Part shown: in pieces, positions 9,356 to 19,525 of the stretch
Layout of the letters: every line of letters starts with the position of its first letter
Position numbering within the stretch: position 1 is the stretch's first letter
Assembly: GCA_021014945.1 (NCBI GenBank)
Contig: MU266397.1
Coordinates: 58,327 to 122,326, forward strand
DNA from: Leucogyrophana mollusca
Lineage: Eukaryota; Basidiomycota; Agaricomycetes; Boletales
Reading direction: 5' to 3'
DNA: 64,000 nucleotides
The notes under the pieces: model-generated
What the model saw: the letters and a program-made list of their open reading frames with translations, nothing else
What the model was told of the DNA's origin: nothing
Databases searched by the model: none
Position numbers and translations under genes: made by a program

Positions 9356-10615
9356 TTATGCCACTTGCTCCACCGACGACGATTGCGGCTGAGAGACATG
9401 TTTGAGTAATTCGACCAGGTATTGTTCACGAGGTAGCCCAAGCAGCATCGCTCGAGTCTTCCTATCAGCAATGAAATAGCCATTGTGGCCTGGGGCACTT
9501 GAGCACATGCTGCAAAAACGGGAGTGGTCAGTATGCTGCGCGAGAGGTTGATCACACCGATTGGGCACGCACAGATGTTCGATTAAGCCACCTGGGGTGA
9601 AAAGACGAGCTCGAGCCGAGGATTTACCGCCTTGATGGCAAACGGGGCAGGCGCAGTCGAGTTCGGGCCTGACAGGAGCCTCTATTTTGGCGCGTTTTTG
9701 GGTAAGGCCATTGTGGGTATTGATATTGTTGCTATTGACGTGGACCGACTGGTGTGGCGGAGGAGGGGGTCGCCGATCACAGGGGATCAGATCCAGGTCG
9801 TCCTCGGCTTTCCTTTTGATTCCTGTGGGGGCGCCCATGAAGGTCCCGTCCGTCTTCTTGTGGTCGGTGGTGTGCTCTGATTTCAGTGCTTTGCGGACAT
9901 CGACCCCAATGCAACTGGTCATACACCCATCACTTTCTATCTGCTCGCCACGATCAGACCCCGCCCGGCCATCCGATTCATGGCGCAGGAGACGCGTTCC
10001 GAAACGCTCCCACTCAGATTTCGTAAGACCAACAGGTTTCTCGCCATCTTTCACCTTCTTCCCCAGAAAGCTGACTATGGGCTGACCAGAGAGAAATCCA
10101 TCCTGATAGGGCCCAAAGTTAACAGCAAAGTCAACCAGCGGGAAGCCATTGTCGTCGACGGCATCCAGAACACTGATGGTACAGCCTTCCGCATCATCTT
10201 CATCGAAAGGGTGCTCATAGTCAAATTCGTCAACCACCCATCGGTTGCAAGCGCGGATGCCATCCTTCACCCAGAATTTCAACGACTTGATGGTGAATTC
10301 CATCTCACCGAGTAAAAGGGACCCCACCACATTCCGAGGGAGGACAGGAGCACCAGGCTCGATGTTAGCGTTTAAGCTCAGCGTCATTGAGTCTTCAACA
10401 CGATCGTTATAGTCGGATGAGTGGTATTCATGCCAGGCACATGCGTAAGTGCCGCAAAGCTCCTCGAGTGAGATGACCTTGGAGGTTAAGATTGGCTGAA
10501 GTACGGCAGCCAAATTCAGCAGTGATTGGGGTTTCAACGGCAGTGGGGAACGTACCACTCCTAAGATAGGACGAGGCTCATCGTCGTAAGACCAATAAGT
10601 GTCCACTGTTACCAT
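9356..10615 (-). CDS. Tandem nuclear-family protein B, Cys/His tail
   Basis: Two exons, 10556-10615 and 9356-10495. The intron (10496-10555, 60 nt, GTACGT...TTCAG) is in frame and stop-free, so it could be mistaken for coding sequence. The spliced product has 399 residues. It shares EELCGTY, MTLSLNANIEPG, ISVLDAVDDNGFPLVDF and SFLGKKVKDG with the relatives nearby. After GIKRKAEDD comes a Pro-rich linker and a Cys/His segment (CACPVC, then GLIEHLCVPNRC, then HTDHSRFCSMC) that may bind zinc. A nuclear role is inferred only from the basic motif and possible zinc ligands. It follows the KOW-like gene and precedes protein A on the same strand. Confidence 0.72.
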   Translation of the reverse strand: MVTVDTYWSYDDEPRPILGVVRSPLPLKPQSLLNLAAVLQPILTSKVISLEELCGTYACAWHEYHSSDYNDRVEDSMTLSLNANIEPGAPVLPRNVVGSLLLGEMEFTIKSLKFWVKDGIRACNRWVVDEFDYEHPFDEDDAEGCTISVLDAVDDNGFPLVDFAVNFGPYQDGFLSGQPIVSFLGKKVKDGEKPVGLTKSEWERFGTRLLRHESDGRAGSDRGEQIESDGCMTSCIGVDVRKALKSEHTTDHKKTDGTFMGAPTGIKRKAEDDLDLIPCDRRPPPPPHQSVHVNSNNINTHNGLTQKRAKIEAPVRPELDCACPVCHQGGKSSARARLFTPGGLIEHLCVPNRCDQPLAQHTDHSRFCSMCSSAPGHNGYFIADRKTRAMLLGLPREQYLVELLKHVSQPQSSSVEQVA

Positions 10616-10619
10616 CGGC

Positions 10620-11065
10620 GTTGGAACACAGTTGCAAGTACTACGTCGCGTGAAGGCAGCCCCGTACCGAAAGGAAAAGAAGGGAAGAAAACAGCATAAG
10701 CGCGGAAGCGAATTGAAACTTGAAGTACCGCCTACTTATTCCCGAATGACGAGGGTCAGAAATTTGAAACACTCACCCGACCTCGATGCGAACGTGACTT
10801 TGAAACTGAGCGCTCATCTTCGGAATTGGGGAACAGAATATGTAACAAAATCAATCGGTATGTATCCGAAGCCGAAGAAAGGCCAAAGTATTGGGGAGCA
10901 AGAGGTAAGTCGTTACGGTCAAGCAAGTTGAACGATCATGGATTGAGGATTTGGGAAACGGGATGTATAGCAAAGTCGGTCACGCCATATCTAAAGCTGA
11001 AGAAAGGTAAAAAAGAAAAAACTTGGGAGCATGAGACGAATCATCTTGGAGGGCCATGGAACTTG
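10620..11065 (+). repeat. Three diverged tandem units
   Basis: About three units of 120-150 bp, judged by eye, each contain a purine-rich core such as CCGAAGAAAGGCCAAAG. Read on the plus strand they give related peptides (KSIGMYPKPKKG and KSVTPYLKLKKG), with a GTAAGT donor near 10905 after one unit. It may be a decayed repeat protein or a simple tandem repeat. It lies between two minus-strand genes, in the promoter region of protein B. Confidence 0.4.
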
Positions 11066-11101
11066 AGCTGGAGGACTCAGAAGTGGTCAACGTCGGCTTA
11101 G

Positions 11102-12169
11102 TCAGCCAACACGCCTGCGCTTTTGCGCGGTGCCGCGATCATGATCATCTGACTCGTCAGAGTCAGAGGTGGTGTAAATCTTGACCATTACTTGAACTGA
11201 GCAAGTGAAGCCCATCATATCTTGGGGCTTCGATACCTCCCATATACCATCGCTTTCTTCATTCCGAAGAACAACTACATCGCCTTTGTATGGCCCATCG
11301 GTGACCAGTGCGTGGTCATGCGCGCTCTGTGGGCATATGCCGACGAGATAGTCAGTCGGAACGGAGATGGTTCGCCCAGCATAATCGCCATCGAGGAAGC
11401 ATACGTGCGCAGTAGCGTCGTTTGCAGAGGCGAAAACCGAAGTAACGTATCCCTGACAACCTTCGAGGTCCCCGTTGAACCAGTCCATGACGTGACTTCC
11501 GCTAACTTGCACCAGGGTTTTGTTGACCCTTAGGTTCATGGTCGGGTCGAGGAACCAGCGCCCTGAAGAAGTTGCTCAGTTGTGTCCCAGCTTGTAGGAA
11601 TATATAGTAAACTGACCGTCCTCATGTGTCGACGTATTGCTTTCGGCACTTGGTTGGGCTTCCTCCAGTCTTGCTTGCGCCTCAACCGCAATAGGCGTCG
11701 AGGTGCGTGATTCATTTTCATCGTCGGCCTTCCTCTTGGTTCCAGAGGCTAGCAATGGGGACGCCTGCCTGTCGTCGACTCCCAGACTTTCCAGCTTCAC
11801 AATCCCATCTTCTTGCTTTAGTTCCAATTTTTGTTCTATTTTCACCTTAACCTTCATCTCCTCTGCCTTAATGGTAGCACCAGAGTCTTCCGCCTTGGTC
11901 GCCATAGGGCAGTCGACCTGGGGGTGCTGAACGATGTCTTTTGGCGCGGTTTTAGTGTTCGAGTTGCGAACTTGTTTTTCCTCCCGGGTCCCCTGGTGCG
12001 CTCCATTGGTCTCATCAGCAAATACCAGGCTTGATTTAGGAGTTTGCTGGTTATCAGCAGCGATATTAGATGGCGTGTGTATCATAGCGAGTGAACATTG
12101 TAAACTCACGCCTCCTGGGTTCCCGGTTTTACTCTCCTCATCGTCCCGAATCGTTGCTCCGTGATCCAT
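11102..12169 (-). CDS. KOW-like protein with acidic N-terminus
   Basis: The best model has three exons, 12110-12169, 11617-12046 and 11102-11562, for 316 residues. The first intron (12047-12109) has a strong GTGAGT donor but is in frame, so it could be retained. The second (11563-11616, GTCAGT...TTCAG) restores the frame into RWFLDPTMNLRV. The C-terminal part has two KOW-like stretches, GDLEGCQGYVTSV and DGPYKGDVVVLRNE, as in SPT5-type or ribosomal KOW motifs that contact RNA or protein. The middle is Glu/Lys-rich and contains GTKRKADDENE, a motif shared with the flanking tandem family. The end is basic (KRRRVG). The role is unknown; the KOW assignment is by eye. Confidence 0.55.
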
Positions 12170-13266
12170 AGCGCCGTCGAAACAAACGTGGTGGAGGCGT
12201 TGAGTAAGCAGTAAGTACTTACGCGACGGAGAACTTGAAGAGTTCGATCAGATTTGAGAAGATAGTGCTTCACCCAGCCCAAGGCGTACAGCGCGAAGAG
12301 GAGTGAGGCCGAAAGATATCGGAGTGAACAGAAAACTTTAGAACACAGCAAACTAGGGCAAAAATGAACCTTGCCACGACCCGTGAAACCCCTGGCCGCC
12401 CATGAACCTGATAAGAGTCGTGTCGGCGACCATTATATCTGGAGACGCGATCTTGGAACATCGCGTTCGAGCATTGCGTCCCCAAAGTTAAACCGACTCC
12501 GTTTAATCACACTCGATCTGCTACTTAGAAAGGGGCACTCATCAACTTGGATGCCGCGATCGCACAGGGCGTGCGTAGTCACCAGAGGTCAATGACGCCT
12601 TGGATAAACATAAGACACGCAGGTCCATACCCACGTCTGATCGACGGGTATCCTCGCGCATATCTTGATCGCCTGCGGCCTGTTGTCGATTATCGACAGC
12701 CCCCTAGCTGCTAGTGTATGATCGGTCTGTCGTTATTCTGTTGAGCCTTGGCTCCACTAGCTCTCTAACGTCCTCGCCCCTATCAATACCAAGCACCAGC
12801 ACCAGCATCTCGGTCCCCGACCGTGAGAATCTTAATACTACCCAGAGATCTTGCTCGTGCACCGCTCTTCAAACTTGAAGCAAGAACTCGGAAACTGATA
12901 CTCATAAAATATTGGAACTACTGAACGCAGTCTGAACGCACGACTGCGGCTATTTCGGAGCACCGTCACGCAGCGGTCTGCTCCTGTTCACTGTGGACCG
13001 TTACCATCAACGATTCAGGGTCAGGTGGTTATTGCATGATGGGATTTTTGCCAGGGGTTACACTGGGTTACAGGATCCTTGTCATTTTCGAAAAATGCAC
13101 ATGTAAACAGTATGTAAACCCATGTCACGAATTATCCACCTGTCCTTGGTTCAGTCTTTACACACAGTGAAAGACTTGGCTTTCTTCTCCCATGAAGTGG
13201 TCTTGAGGCGTTGAACGCGCGTTACATATTTCACTGGAAGGGGACATCAGGGCTAAATCGCGAGGA
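12170..13266. other. Intergenic, nothing convincing
   Basis: About 1.1 kb without a supported gene. It should include the promoter of the KOW-like gene. Confidence 0.5.
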
Positions 13267-13650
13267 TTAGGAGCATATACCGCCATCGTCCCAACCCGTG
13301 TCCTCGCTGATCTCCAGATAATAGGTGTTATACATCGCGTCCGACGCTGTAAAGACGTAGGAACCAGTGCCGGCGAAACTGTACGTCTCAGCGCAAGGAT
13401 TGTTGTAATTGAGAGTGGGACCGCGGTGGGGACGGTGGGTTCCGGTACAGTTCGGGCCTGCAAGATAACTGTGAGGTTTGGGGTACATAGATGTCACGGG
13501 GTTCACTTTACCAGAGTAAAGGTCAACGGCCCAGCCTGAGTGGCCGCTCGCATACTGACAGTGTGCGCTGGCCGTGTCCGTTACGGCGAGAAGGACCAGG
13601 TCGATAATCGAGGGCTGGTAGACGATGGTTCATGCCGGCTTGAGAATCAT
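13267..13650 (-). pseudogene. Small secreted protein, early stop
   Basis: From the ATG at 13650 the frame reads MILKPA, then an in-frame TGA (13630-13632), then continues open for 120 codons. The continuation starts with a signal-peptide-like stretch, SIIDLVLLAVTDTASA, and has four cysteines (AHCQYASG, PNCTGT, NNPCAET, GGICS). This looks like a secreted protein knocked out by one nonsense codon. An unseen upstream exon joined at the AG near 13618 is the alternative. The family is not recognised. Confidence 0.4.
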
Positions 13651-14200
13651 GAGGAGAGGTCCAAAACTCGAGACGCACCAGGTGTGAGAATCGCATGGGC
13701 AATCAATCGGACTGTTTGCTAAACGCTGCAAGATCGTCAGCTTTTATATGCCTCAAAGGGTTAACTTGGTCGCTTACTGCCCACTCGGAGTCTCGGACAC
13801 CAGCTGACAATACGTGAGTCATCATTATGAGCGACCCACACCACTGCCGCGATGATGGACACCTGCAGTGGGTGCGGGTTGTGTGGCGTACATATTTCTT
13901 TCCTGGTGGCTATCACTTCATTATCAGCAAGTACTAGTATGCATGGAACGTGACATAAGAAAATGGCGAAAATATTACTGAGGATATATACGGTAGCATG
14001 CTCGGAAAGGGACACATAATAAACTTCCACTCGCACTGACAATCACTGGGGCGCAGCGAAGTAAGAGACACCAGCCACCTCATACCTTCCCTACAATCGT
14101 TTGGGATTTGGTTGCGTATTTGCGCATCTCGATCATGAACTGTCTGCGCGGTAGTTTGAGGAGCCTCCGCCGAGTGGGGCGATCGACAGCAAAACAGTCC
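13651..14200. other. Intergenic, nothing seen
   Basis: No supported gene. This is the 3' flank of the fused tandem-family gene and the 5' flank of the secreted-protein remnant. Confidence 0.5.
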
Positions 14201-15851
14201 TTATGGGTGGATGTGCTGGATGGTGGAATGAGTACACGCACAAGAAAAGCAATAACATTCAGGAGATACCCACAGGTGATCTACTAGACCCTCTGAGGTG
14301 AAGTTTTGAGCACATATTGGGCAAGGGCAGTCACGAGGAGGATTGAGGGCGCTGGGTTGGACGGGATTGTTTGAGGATGGTGCGCGGGGTGGCGCACGCA
14401 CAGGACCTTCAAAATCATCTTCCGCCTTCCTTTTCGTTCCTGCCTTGACCGAGGTGGAACTCGCTGACGCTTTGTCCTCTCCTCCCACGTCCATAACGCT
14501 GTCCTTAGACTCTTCATCGTCACACTCCATCTTATCGTCCGACTGCCCGCAAATGACGTGCGCTTCGAATCGCTCCCGCTCGCTCTTCGTGAGACAAACC
14601 CCCTTCTCGTCCTCATACTTCACCTTCTTTCCGAGGAAACTGATAATCTGTATGTTGGAATGGTCTGTCTCGCCGAAATCGATAGCAAAGTCGACGAGCG
14701 GTACCCCGTCGTCGTCGCTGACATCCAGGACAGTGATCATACAGCCATCGGCGATCTCCCCATCGGGGTGGTCGTAGTCAAAGTCTTCAGCCACCCATCG
14801 GTTCACGGGGTCGGGGATTGTGTCGTCCCAGCTCCTGAGCGACTTGATGGTGAGGGAGGCGTCTCCGAGCTCCAGGGACCCTATGATATTCTTCGGCAGA
14901 ACGCCGCTGTCAGGCTTGACATCGGTGTTGATGCTCAATTTCATATAGTCGTTGTCGTTGCACTCGTCGTACTCTCCCGGCTGACCGTATTCATCCCAGA
15001 CCCGCCTGTAGGTACCGCAGATTTCCTCGAAAGTAACCTTCCTTGAGGTCAGCATCGGCTAGTGTAGGCGAGTAAGGCACAGTGAGCGAATGTGAGGTAG
15101 AATGACGGGAAGGGAACTTACTACTCGCAACATAGGACGGTCTTCAGCATCGTAAAGTAGCCACGAGCTATTATCTGCTGTTGAGCTTGTCTGGTCTTTC
15201 GCCTGCGAGGCCTTCGCCTTCCACCGCTCCTCGGCTTCCTCCTCATCGAGATCCATCCCTAGGCGCGCGATCTCTTTCACCGTCAGAACCTCTATCTTCT
15301 CCTGCCCATCCTTGACCTTCTTGCCAATGTAACTAATGCAAGTGTGTCCCCAGTCAACGACATAGCTGAGAAACGGGGTGCCACTATCGTCGTTGACGTC
15401 GAGAACTGTAACCGCGCACTGGTCGACGTAGCCGACCGATTCGTCTCCCTGGTCATCTTCGTTAACGCACTTTAACTCCTGGAACTCCCAGTCGTTCGGA
15501 CAACCGTCTTCGTCATACGGAATGAGCACCTTTGTTGAGAGCATGAGGCAGCCGACCTTGAGCCGGCCGATGATGTCCTTGGGCTGGACCTCGGTGCCTG
15601 GAGTCACGGCGGGATCGACACTCAGAGTAAAAAAGTATTCCCCTTCGGGATGATGTCCACGCTCTCCGTCCCAGATGTGCTGGTAGGTACCACATATCTC
15701 CTGAACAGAGACAGACCTGGACTTCAATGGAGGCTACGCGCGAGTGATGAGTGAGGCAATTCGAAACCAGAAGAAAATCGCGAACCGCTCCGCTGACAAC
15801 GCCTTTGGCTGCGTCCCAGTACTTCGGATCTGATAAGTCGTCGCCGATCAT
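14201..15851 (-). CDS. Two-domain fusion of the tandem nuclear family
   Basis: Three exons, 15786-15851, 15122-15733 and 14201-15058, give 511 residues. The introns are 52 nt (GTTCGC...GTAG) and 63 nt (GTAAGT...CTAG). The first half has DPKYWD, QEICGTY, TVLDVNDDSGTPFLSY and an acidic tail like protein A. No stop separates it from a second copy that starts SSWLLYDAEDRPMLRV. That copy matches the first exon of protein B (YWSYDDEPRPILGV) and continues across an intron at the same site into EEICGTY, VLDVSDDDGVPLVDF, GTKRKAEDD and CPCPICAQNF...GLVDHL. A separate second gene would lack a good start codon, so fusion is the simpler reading. The function is unknown. Confidence 0.65.
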
Positions 15852-15972
15852 GATGAATAACTCGAGAACAAAGCGCAGAGGATGATGCTAGGAAGGCTCG
15901 ACGTTTTGCGAGGAGGACGACGCACTAGCAAGCAGGGAACACTTGGACGAAACAAAAACAATTGGCTGGTCC

Positions 15973-15984
15973 ATGTTATATAGA
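15973..15984 (-). promoter_or_regulatory. TATA box and CCAAT of the fusion gene
   Basis: The minus strand reads TCTATATAAC about 125 bp before the ATG at 15851. An inverted-orientation ATTGG (CCAAT on the minus strand) lies at about 15961-15965, closer to the gene. Confidence 0.45.
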
Positions 15985-15989
15985 CCCTA

Positions 15990-16702
15990 GAGCGAATTGT
16001 ACGCGTCAGGGTTCAAGACGCGACGGAAGAAGTTGTACGAGAACAATACGAGAACGGCCCATATGTTGTCACGGTGAACTTTATTGAGGTCAACACTTGA
16101 TCAGTGCTCCGAATTTGTTCTAGTCGATTGTTTATCTGGGTAAAATCTGATTGAGAAAAGTAAGCGTAGAAGCTTCTTGGAGAAATAGCGATCTTCAGCC
16201 TTCAGCAGGAGCCACTCGTAGTAGTTGCTGAGGAGTACTGGAGGCCTATCTAGACAGACAAGTTTTCAACCCTGCGACAAAAAGAGTACGCGTCGCCGTC
16301 CTGCCGTAATGCACAGGTCGTGGTTGAAGGTGAAACACTTCAAACAGGGTAAAACTCTCGGCGACCGTACTTAGGGACAACGGAGGACCACTCGCATATG
16401 ACCGCGTTCCTATGACAGCCCACTGCCATCCCGAGGAGTGTCTGGGTCCCCCTCCCAGTGGGATACCAGATATGACTCCTCGCTGAATGGTTATAGCACG
16501 CATGTTCAAGATTGTCTTTCCTGACAACTTGGTTCATCGGACATGCATGATGACTGAGACCTGGTCTGTACTCCCGCGCAACCCACAACTCAAGCGAGAT
16601 CGACGTGCTCCTTACGGCTGCTTGTTTTGCCACGTTCCAGTAAACACTATTCCGACCGAGCTCCCTCGGGCGAAGTGACGATGCCGAAATACAAATCGAT
16701 AG
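15990..16702. other. Intergenic, nothing convincing
   Basis: No supported gene between the fusion-gene promoter and the 3' end of the deaminase gene. Confidence 0.5.
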
Positions 16703-18185
16703 TTATACCGTGAAACGCGCGTCCATCGCCATCTGAGCTACCCTCGCTACTTCGGTGCGCGAGAGTCCGAGTCCGAGCGGACGCTCAGCGAGCAGGAGTG
16801 CGTATTCGGCGATGAGAGAGGTACGGAAAGGGAGTGTATCATCAGTCTGTTGCATTTGGAGTCGACGGCATAAGTGTAAGCGGAAAGTTAGGCTATAGGC
16901 TGAACGAATAGGTGGGACGTACACATATAGCGACGGGATGGTCATTTTTGAGGTAGTAACGGATGTGGTGTTCATCAAGAGAAGGGACGGTTTTGCACCT
17001 AATGAGAAATCAGATTTGGCTGGAAGAGAGGCAGCAGGAAAGGATACGTGCAGTAAGTTTGAAGTCAGGCAAATTTCTATGCAGGGTTTGTATTTCTTCC
17101 GCCTTTCCGCCTCCTCTCGCTCCCGTATGATCCTGCCAGCAGCCCTTCGTGCCGTCTTGTCCATGTCGAAATGGTAACTGAGCATCATTTTTGCCTCGGC
17201 ACTCTCCGTGTTGTCTTCTTGTAAACGCACGAGTTGAAGATGATACTCGGCGAGAAAGGCCGCTTGAAGGGGGTGAGCGGGAGAGGTGTAGTCTGCGCTG
17301 GCGGCTGCGGGGGTAGCCTCGGACTGGGGAACGTCCGAAAAGAACTGCGCTTTCGCATCGTCGGAGAGAAAGGTGGCATGTCCTAGTCTGTCGGGACGCC
17401 AGTTCAGCAGCGCAAGAGATTCGCTGGCCAAGTTCGAACTCAACTGGACAGATGTGCACCTGATAAGTCACATTCACACATCGTTTCGCGACCGAGGAAC
17501 ACACCTCAGCGATATGCAACGTGACACCCAGCCCAGCGTCTTTCCCCCTCCTAAAATGTCCCTCGAATGTCTCCACTTCGCCCTTGGTCGGATCCCCGCA
17601 CAGGTCAAGCCCAACAACTCTTCGCCCTCCTTTCCTCAGCTGAATCGCGAGATCGACGCACTCTTTCACGTCTGACTCACTCATCCGCCGGTCGATGCTC
17701 ACAATCAGCGACGCAGCCGCAGCGGGGAACTTCTCGATCTCGTCAAGAACGACAGATAGGTATGCCTGTCGGGACATATGTGGCGTGCATCGTGGAGTTG
17801 TGCGCAGCTCAAGGTACTGGCATTGCGGGATTGCATCACGATCTGGCTGTGCGCAGAGAAAGGCTTCAATGACGGCGCGCGTGGCGGTAGCGAGAGCGTT
17901 TGGGGTCGATGTCAGTGCGTAGATCGCAGGGAATAGAGAGAAGAAGTCGTTGATTTTGGTTAATGGAACACCAGATTGGAGTCTCTCGATGTGCGCCAGA
18001 ATGTCTGATGGAAGCGATGGGTCGTCTGGGGGATGCGAACTGACGAGCTGGAGGAGCGTAGCAACGGGAATCGAACCGTTCAGGTGCGCATGCAGTTCGG
18101 CTTTAGGGAGGGAATCGAGAAAAGCAATGTCGGCGGGTGAAAGTGAGGCTAGGGCGGCAGCAGCGAGACCAGCTATCGTGGACAT
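16703..18185 (-). CDS. Adenosine / N6-methyl-AMP deaminase-like protein
   Basis: Four exons: 17505-18185, 17052-17443, 16923-16998 and 16703-16846, giving 430 residues. Metal and catalytic motifs of the adenosine deaminase family are present: HAHLNGS (His32, His34), HIAE at 224-227, RLGHATF, LTSN, and TDD at 384-386. The overall pattern fits the ADAL/MAPDA branch, which removes the amino group from N6-methyl-AMP or adenosine in the cytosol. The second intron (16999-17051) fits only with a GC donor (GCACGT...TTAG). That choice restores LCKTVPSLDEHHIRYYL, while any GT donor breaks it. A segment of about 95 residues between GHAT and IEICLTSN is much longer than usual and may be an insertion. Confidence 0.85.
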
Positions 18186-19525
18186 CGTGAAAAGGCAGAA
18201 GTTATTAGCCCAAAGACTGCGTAGAGTTATCTAAGTATCTAAGCGTGATCCTGATTTTGAAGTCTGAGTCAAAGAACAAGTCAGCTGGCAGTCAATAGGA
18301 TTGGTACTCGCGAGACGGCAGAATACAAGCACAAGCCATGTACATAGCAGTACCAACGCCGACAGCACCTCATCAGTTAAGCGGAGAGTAGGGGATAGAA
18401 ATGAAAGAACGCGAACAGGATGGCAAGGCAAAAATAAATTCTTCTGGAAAGAAGTAAGCCGTAGGCAGTGTGCAAATGCAAGGCCAGGTTCGGACATCTG
18501 CGTAGGCGCATTTTCTCGCCAGAATGGTGGGTAGCGTCTCCCCAGATGAGCGGAATTACTCGAGGAAGTCATCAGGGAAGGCAAAACGCATATAAGTATA
18601 ATGCCCCAACATGGCATGGTGGTGGCTGAGAACTGCGATCATACGTCGTAGTCACCGTCAAATAGAAACCGCGCGGTATGAAGCAGGCCTATCTGATTCA
18701 TCAGTGGTTTCGACCGTAATCGCGAGTAAGACCGGAGCTGAGCTGGGACACCTGCGTGTCTACGCCTGGAAAGTATATACGACTTCGTGCAGGACTCAGC
18801 TCCGCTGGAAGCATCGTTCCTATTTCGTTTAGAATTTTGAAGGTGAAGAATGGCAGTCGCGATGGAAGTCTGTACATGGGAGTTAAAGCTTTAAAGGGTA
18901 AAACTGCAGTTTGAAAGGCTCACTGCGTAACAAATTTTGTTCAGGAGCATTCGATGGTCACAACCGCTGAGTTTGAATAATATCAACAACAATGATGTGT
19001 GACACAGTGTGACATCCGCACTTTTGCTTCAATCATGCTTAACAGCACCATCGCTCGAGAGATTCTTCTCCTTTTCATTCGCGTCTTCCCCCATACTTCG
19101 CAAATTCTCGGACATTGATACTTGGATGTGGATGCATATCTGAGCCGCTCTAAGTAAAGATAGCCTGACAGAACTTTGTGCAAAACGCGGTGATAGAGGT
19201 GTGACATCATAATTACCGCTGTCACACATTGTCACAATCAGGGGAAACAATAACGCGTTGGCCTTTTGTTAGAAACAATGACCTTGTGCCGAGAGCCTTA
19301 AAGGTCAGTCATGGGTGGATACCGACGCTCTAACCTTACTTTCTTCGCGTTTCCCCACCGTGCACCGGTTGCACTCAAGTTTAGACGTTTCTCAATTCCT
19401 GCCCTTGCTCGATATATCTTCTCCGAGTCGTTCCCGACTAGACTTCGGGAGTCACGTTTTCATCCACCCATCTATTCTTGACCATACTCTGAATACCCTG
19501 AACGTCTGCTTGGACAGTCGATACA
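18186..19525. other. Divergent promoter region
   Basis: Spacer of 1.3 kb between the deaminase (minus) and AA14 (plus) starts. TGTGACACAGTGTGAC near 18998 and CTGTCACACATTGTCAC near 19219 form an imperfect inverted repeat about 200 bp apart. No gene is seen. Confidence 0.45.

Noticed and set aside
9632..10085. Plus-strand frames opposite protein B
   Set aside because: Antisense shadows of the coding exon.
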